From assembly GCA_913061425.1 (NCBI GenBank), contig CAJXUO010000030.1, positions 1-8,828 on the forward strand: a DNA stretch of 8,828 nt, written 5' to 3'. The stretch comes from an uncultured Lutibacter sp. (GTDB lineage Bacteria; Bacteroidota; Bacteroidia; Flavobacteriales; Flavobacteriaceae). How positions within the stretch are numbered: the stretch's first letter is position 1; each line of letters starts with the position of its first letter. A program made the translations under genes and the position numbers. The notes under the pieces are model-generated. The model was not told the DNA's origin. It searched no databases and saw nothing but the letters and a program-made list of their open reading frames with translations. This document shows, piece by piece, positions 7,647 to 8,828 of the stretch.

Positions 7647-8828
7647 TCTTCAATCTTTCTTGTTCTAATTTTTCTGACAATCGTCTTGAAACAATTGGTT
7701 GAATTAAAGTTTTCCTTGGTTTGGTTTTAACAAATGGATATAATTCAATTGTGTCATTCATTTTGTCATCCTCATTTGGATGCTTATTGGTTCCTAATAA
7801 TACCAATTCACCTGAATCAAATTGTGCTTGTTCTTTATCTGCTGCTTCTTTTATTTTTCTTTGGATAACACCTTCTTTGAGTTGTTTTAAAAATCCGCCA
7901 CCTTTTTCAATATCCTTGAAAATTGCCAATGCTTTTTCTGCAATTTCTTTAGTTAAAGATTCTATGTAATAGGTTCCGTCAGCAAAATCACTTGCGTTAT
8001 TAAAATAACTTTCTTCTTTTAATATCAATAATTGATTTCGAGAAATACGTTCTCCAAATTCATTCTTTTTATGATAAATATGGTCGTATGATATATTACA
8101 GATTGTATCAGAACCTGCTAGAATTGCGCTCATACATTCGGTTGTTGAACGAAGCATATTTATGTTGTAATCATAAAGCGTCTTGTTTCTTAAAGTTGGT
8201 CTTGAAAAGATATGAGTATCAATTGTAATATCAAATTCTTCGGAAAGTATTTTCCATAAATGATTAAATGCTCTAACCTTTGCAATTTCAAAAAAATAGT
8301 TACTACCAATTGAAAAGTTAAAATTAAATGATGAATACTTTGCATCACTATCTGATAAAAAGTTTAAATACTCATTTCCATGTGCAAGTGCATATGCAAC
8401 TTGTTGAACAATATTCGCTCCTGCATTTTGATAATTAGCAGTATTCACTTCAATAATTGATACGTTTTCTGAACTTTGAGAATTTAATTTTTCTAAAATA
8501 TCAAAATCAGTTTTCATGTTGTGATACCAATTCCCGTCTTTGGTAAGGTTTCCAATGATATCAATATTTAAAAACAGTTTTTTTTTGTGAGTATGGTTTA
8601 AGATATCTAAACAAAAGCTTTTAGAAAGAAAATTTAGTTGAAAATGAACATCAACAGAAATACTTTTCAGTACTGCCTTAAAATCGAAAGGATTGTCAGC
8701 AATAAATAGAATACTTTCAGCACCTCTTTTGATAGAGTCAAGAGCAATTGAATTGGCTATTTTTTCATCAGAAACAAAAACAGATTGACAAATCTTAAAT
8801 TCTTCAGTCTTTTTAGGAACAGTAACTT
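7636..8828 (-). CDS. mutA: Methylmalonyl-CoA mutase, small subunit (5' partial, cut by window edge)
   Basis: This is the non-catalytic partner of MutB in the heterodimeric mutase. The minus-strand frame is open from the right edge to TAA at 7636-7638, giving about 396 codons. The ATG at 8517 is internal: translation upstream of it continues with family-like sequence such as [20 protein letters not shown] and [14 protein letters not shown]. Flavobacterial small subunits are roughly 450 residues (family knowledge), so perhaps 50-70 N-terminal residues lie outside. Counting from the internal Met at 8517, NYQNAGAN (28-35) aligns with YHMQEAGA of MutB, and the catalytic His is replaced by Asn28. 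[15 protein letters not shown] and [18 protein letters not shown] match the end of the MutB barrel. The protein stops after [18 protein letters not shown], so it lacks the C-terminal B12-binding-like domain found in the actinobacterial small subunit. The low similarity to MutB is normal for this structural subunit. Its promoter is outside the window. Confidence 0.95.
   Translation of the reverse strand, partial: VTVPKKTEEFKICQSVFVSDEKIANSIALDSIKRGAESILFIADNPFDFKAVLKSISVDVHFQLNFLSKSFCLDILNHTHKKKLFLNIDIIGNLTKDGNWYHNMKTDFDILEKLNSQSSENVSIIEVNTANYQNAGANIVQQVAYALAHGNEYLNFLSDSDAKYSSFNFNFSIGSNYFFEIAKVRAFNHLWKILSEEFDITIDTHIFSRPTLRNKTLYDYNINMLRSTTECMSAILAGSDTICNISYDHIYHKKNEFGERISRNQLLILKEESYFNNASDFADGTYYIESLTKEIAEKALAIFKDIEKGGGFLKQLKEGVIQRKIKEAADKEQAQFDSGELVLLGTNKHPNEDDKMNDTIELYPFVKTKPRKTLIQPIVSRRLSEKLEQERLKNEA

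Noticed and set aside
7721..7969. Plus-strand open frame of 82 codons opposite mutA, and similar ones opposite mutB (6049-6280)
   Set aside because: They are antisense shadows of well-conserved mutase sequence with no independent support such as a domain or a ribosome binding site.
1..8828. New defence system, mobile element, CRISPR array or RNA gene
   Set aside because: All long coding regions are accounted for by conserved housekeeping families or a small TPR-like protein. I saw no transposase, terminal repeats, spaced direct repeats, or tRNA/rRNA sequence.

Overview
The window is AT-rich (about one third G+C by eye), has weak or absent Shine-Dalgarno sequences, and carries gene forms typical of the Bacteroidota: a fused CcsB-CcsA cytochrome c synthetase, a split MutA/MutB methylmalonyl-CoA mutase, and a protein joining LysM repeats to a periplasmic-binding-like domain. 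Together these point to an aerobic member of the Flavobacteriaceae or a close relative. The genus cannot be fixed from the sequence.

Layout. Positions 1-44 are not genomic. They match the Illumina Nextera (Tn5 tagmentation) i7-side adapter, including the 19-bp mosaic end and an apparent 8-base index. Genomic DNA starts at about 45, in the middle of a plus-strand gene (45-1695) for a cell-wall-associated protein with three LysM domains and a C-terminal periplasmic-binding-protein-like domain. A perfect-stem bidirectional terminator (1721-1751) separates it from everything else, which lies on the minus strand. In transcription order, from right to left, these are mutA (cut off by the right edge, 8828 to 7636), mutB (7646 to 5586, overlapping mutA by 11 bp), an 80-bp gap with a possible promoter, ccsBA (5505 to 2386), and a small membrane-anchored TPR-like protein (2347 to 1769).

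Function. MutA and MutB form the adenosylcobalamin-dependent mutase that interconverts methylmalonyl-CoA and succinyl-CoA, linking propionyl-CoA metabolism to the TCA cycle. CcsBA carries heme across the inner membrane and attaches it to apocytochromes c (System II), so it supports the respiratory chain. The TPR-like protein lies 38 bp downstream of ccsBA and is probably co-transcribed; its function is unknown. The LysM protein belongs to a separate, convergent transcription unit.

I see no mobile element, CRISPR array, tRNA, rRNA or defence system, and no clear new biological system. The points most worth attention are the adapter contamination that creates a false N-terminus, the internal signal-peptide-like junction in CcsBA, the one-sided active site of the mutase, and the uncharacterised TPR-like and LysM proteins.
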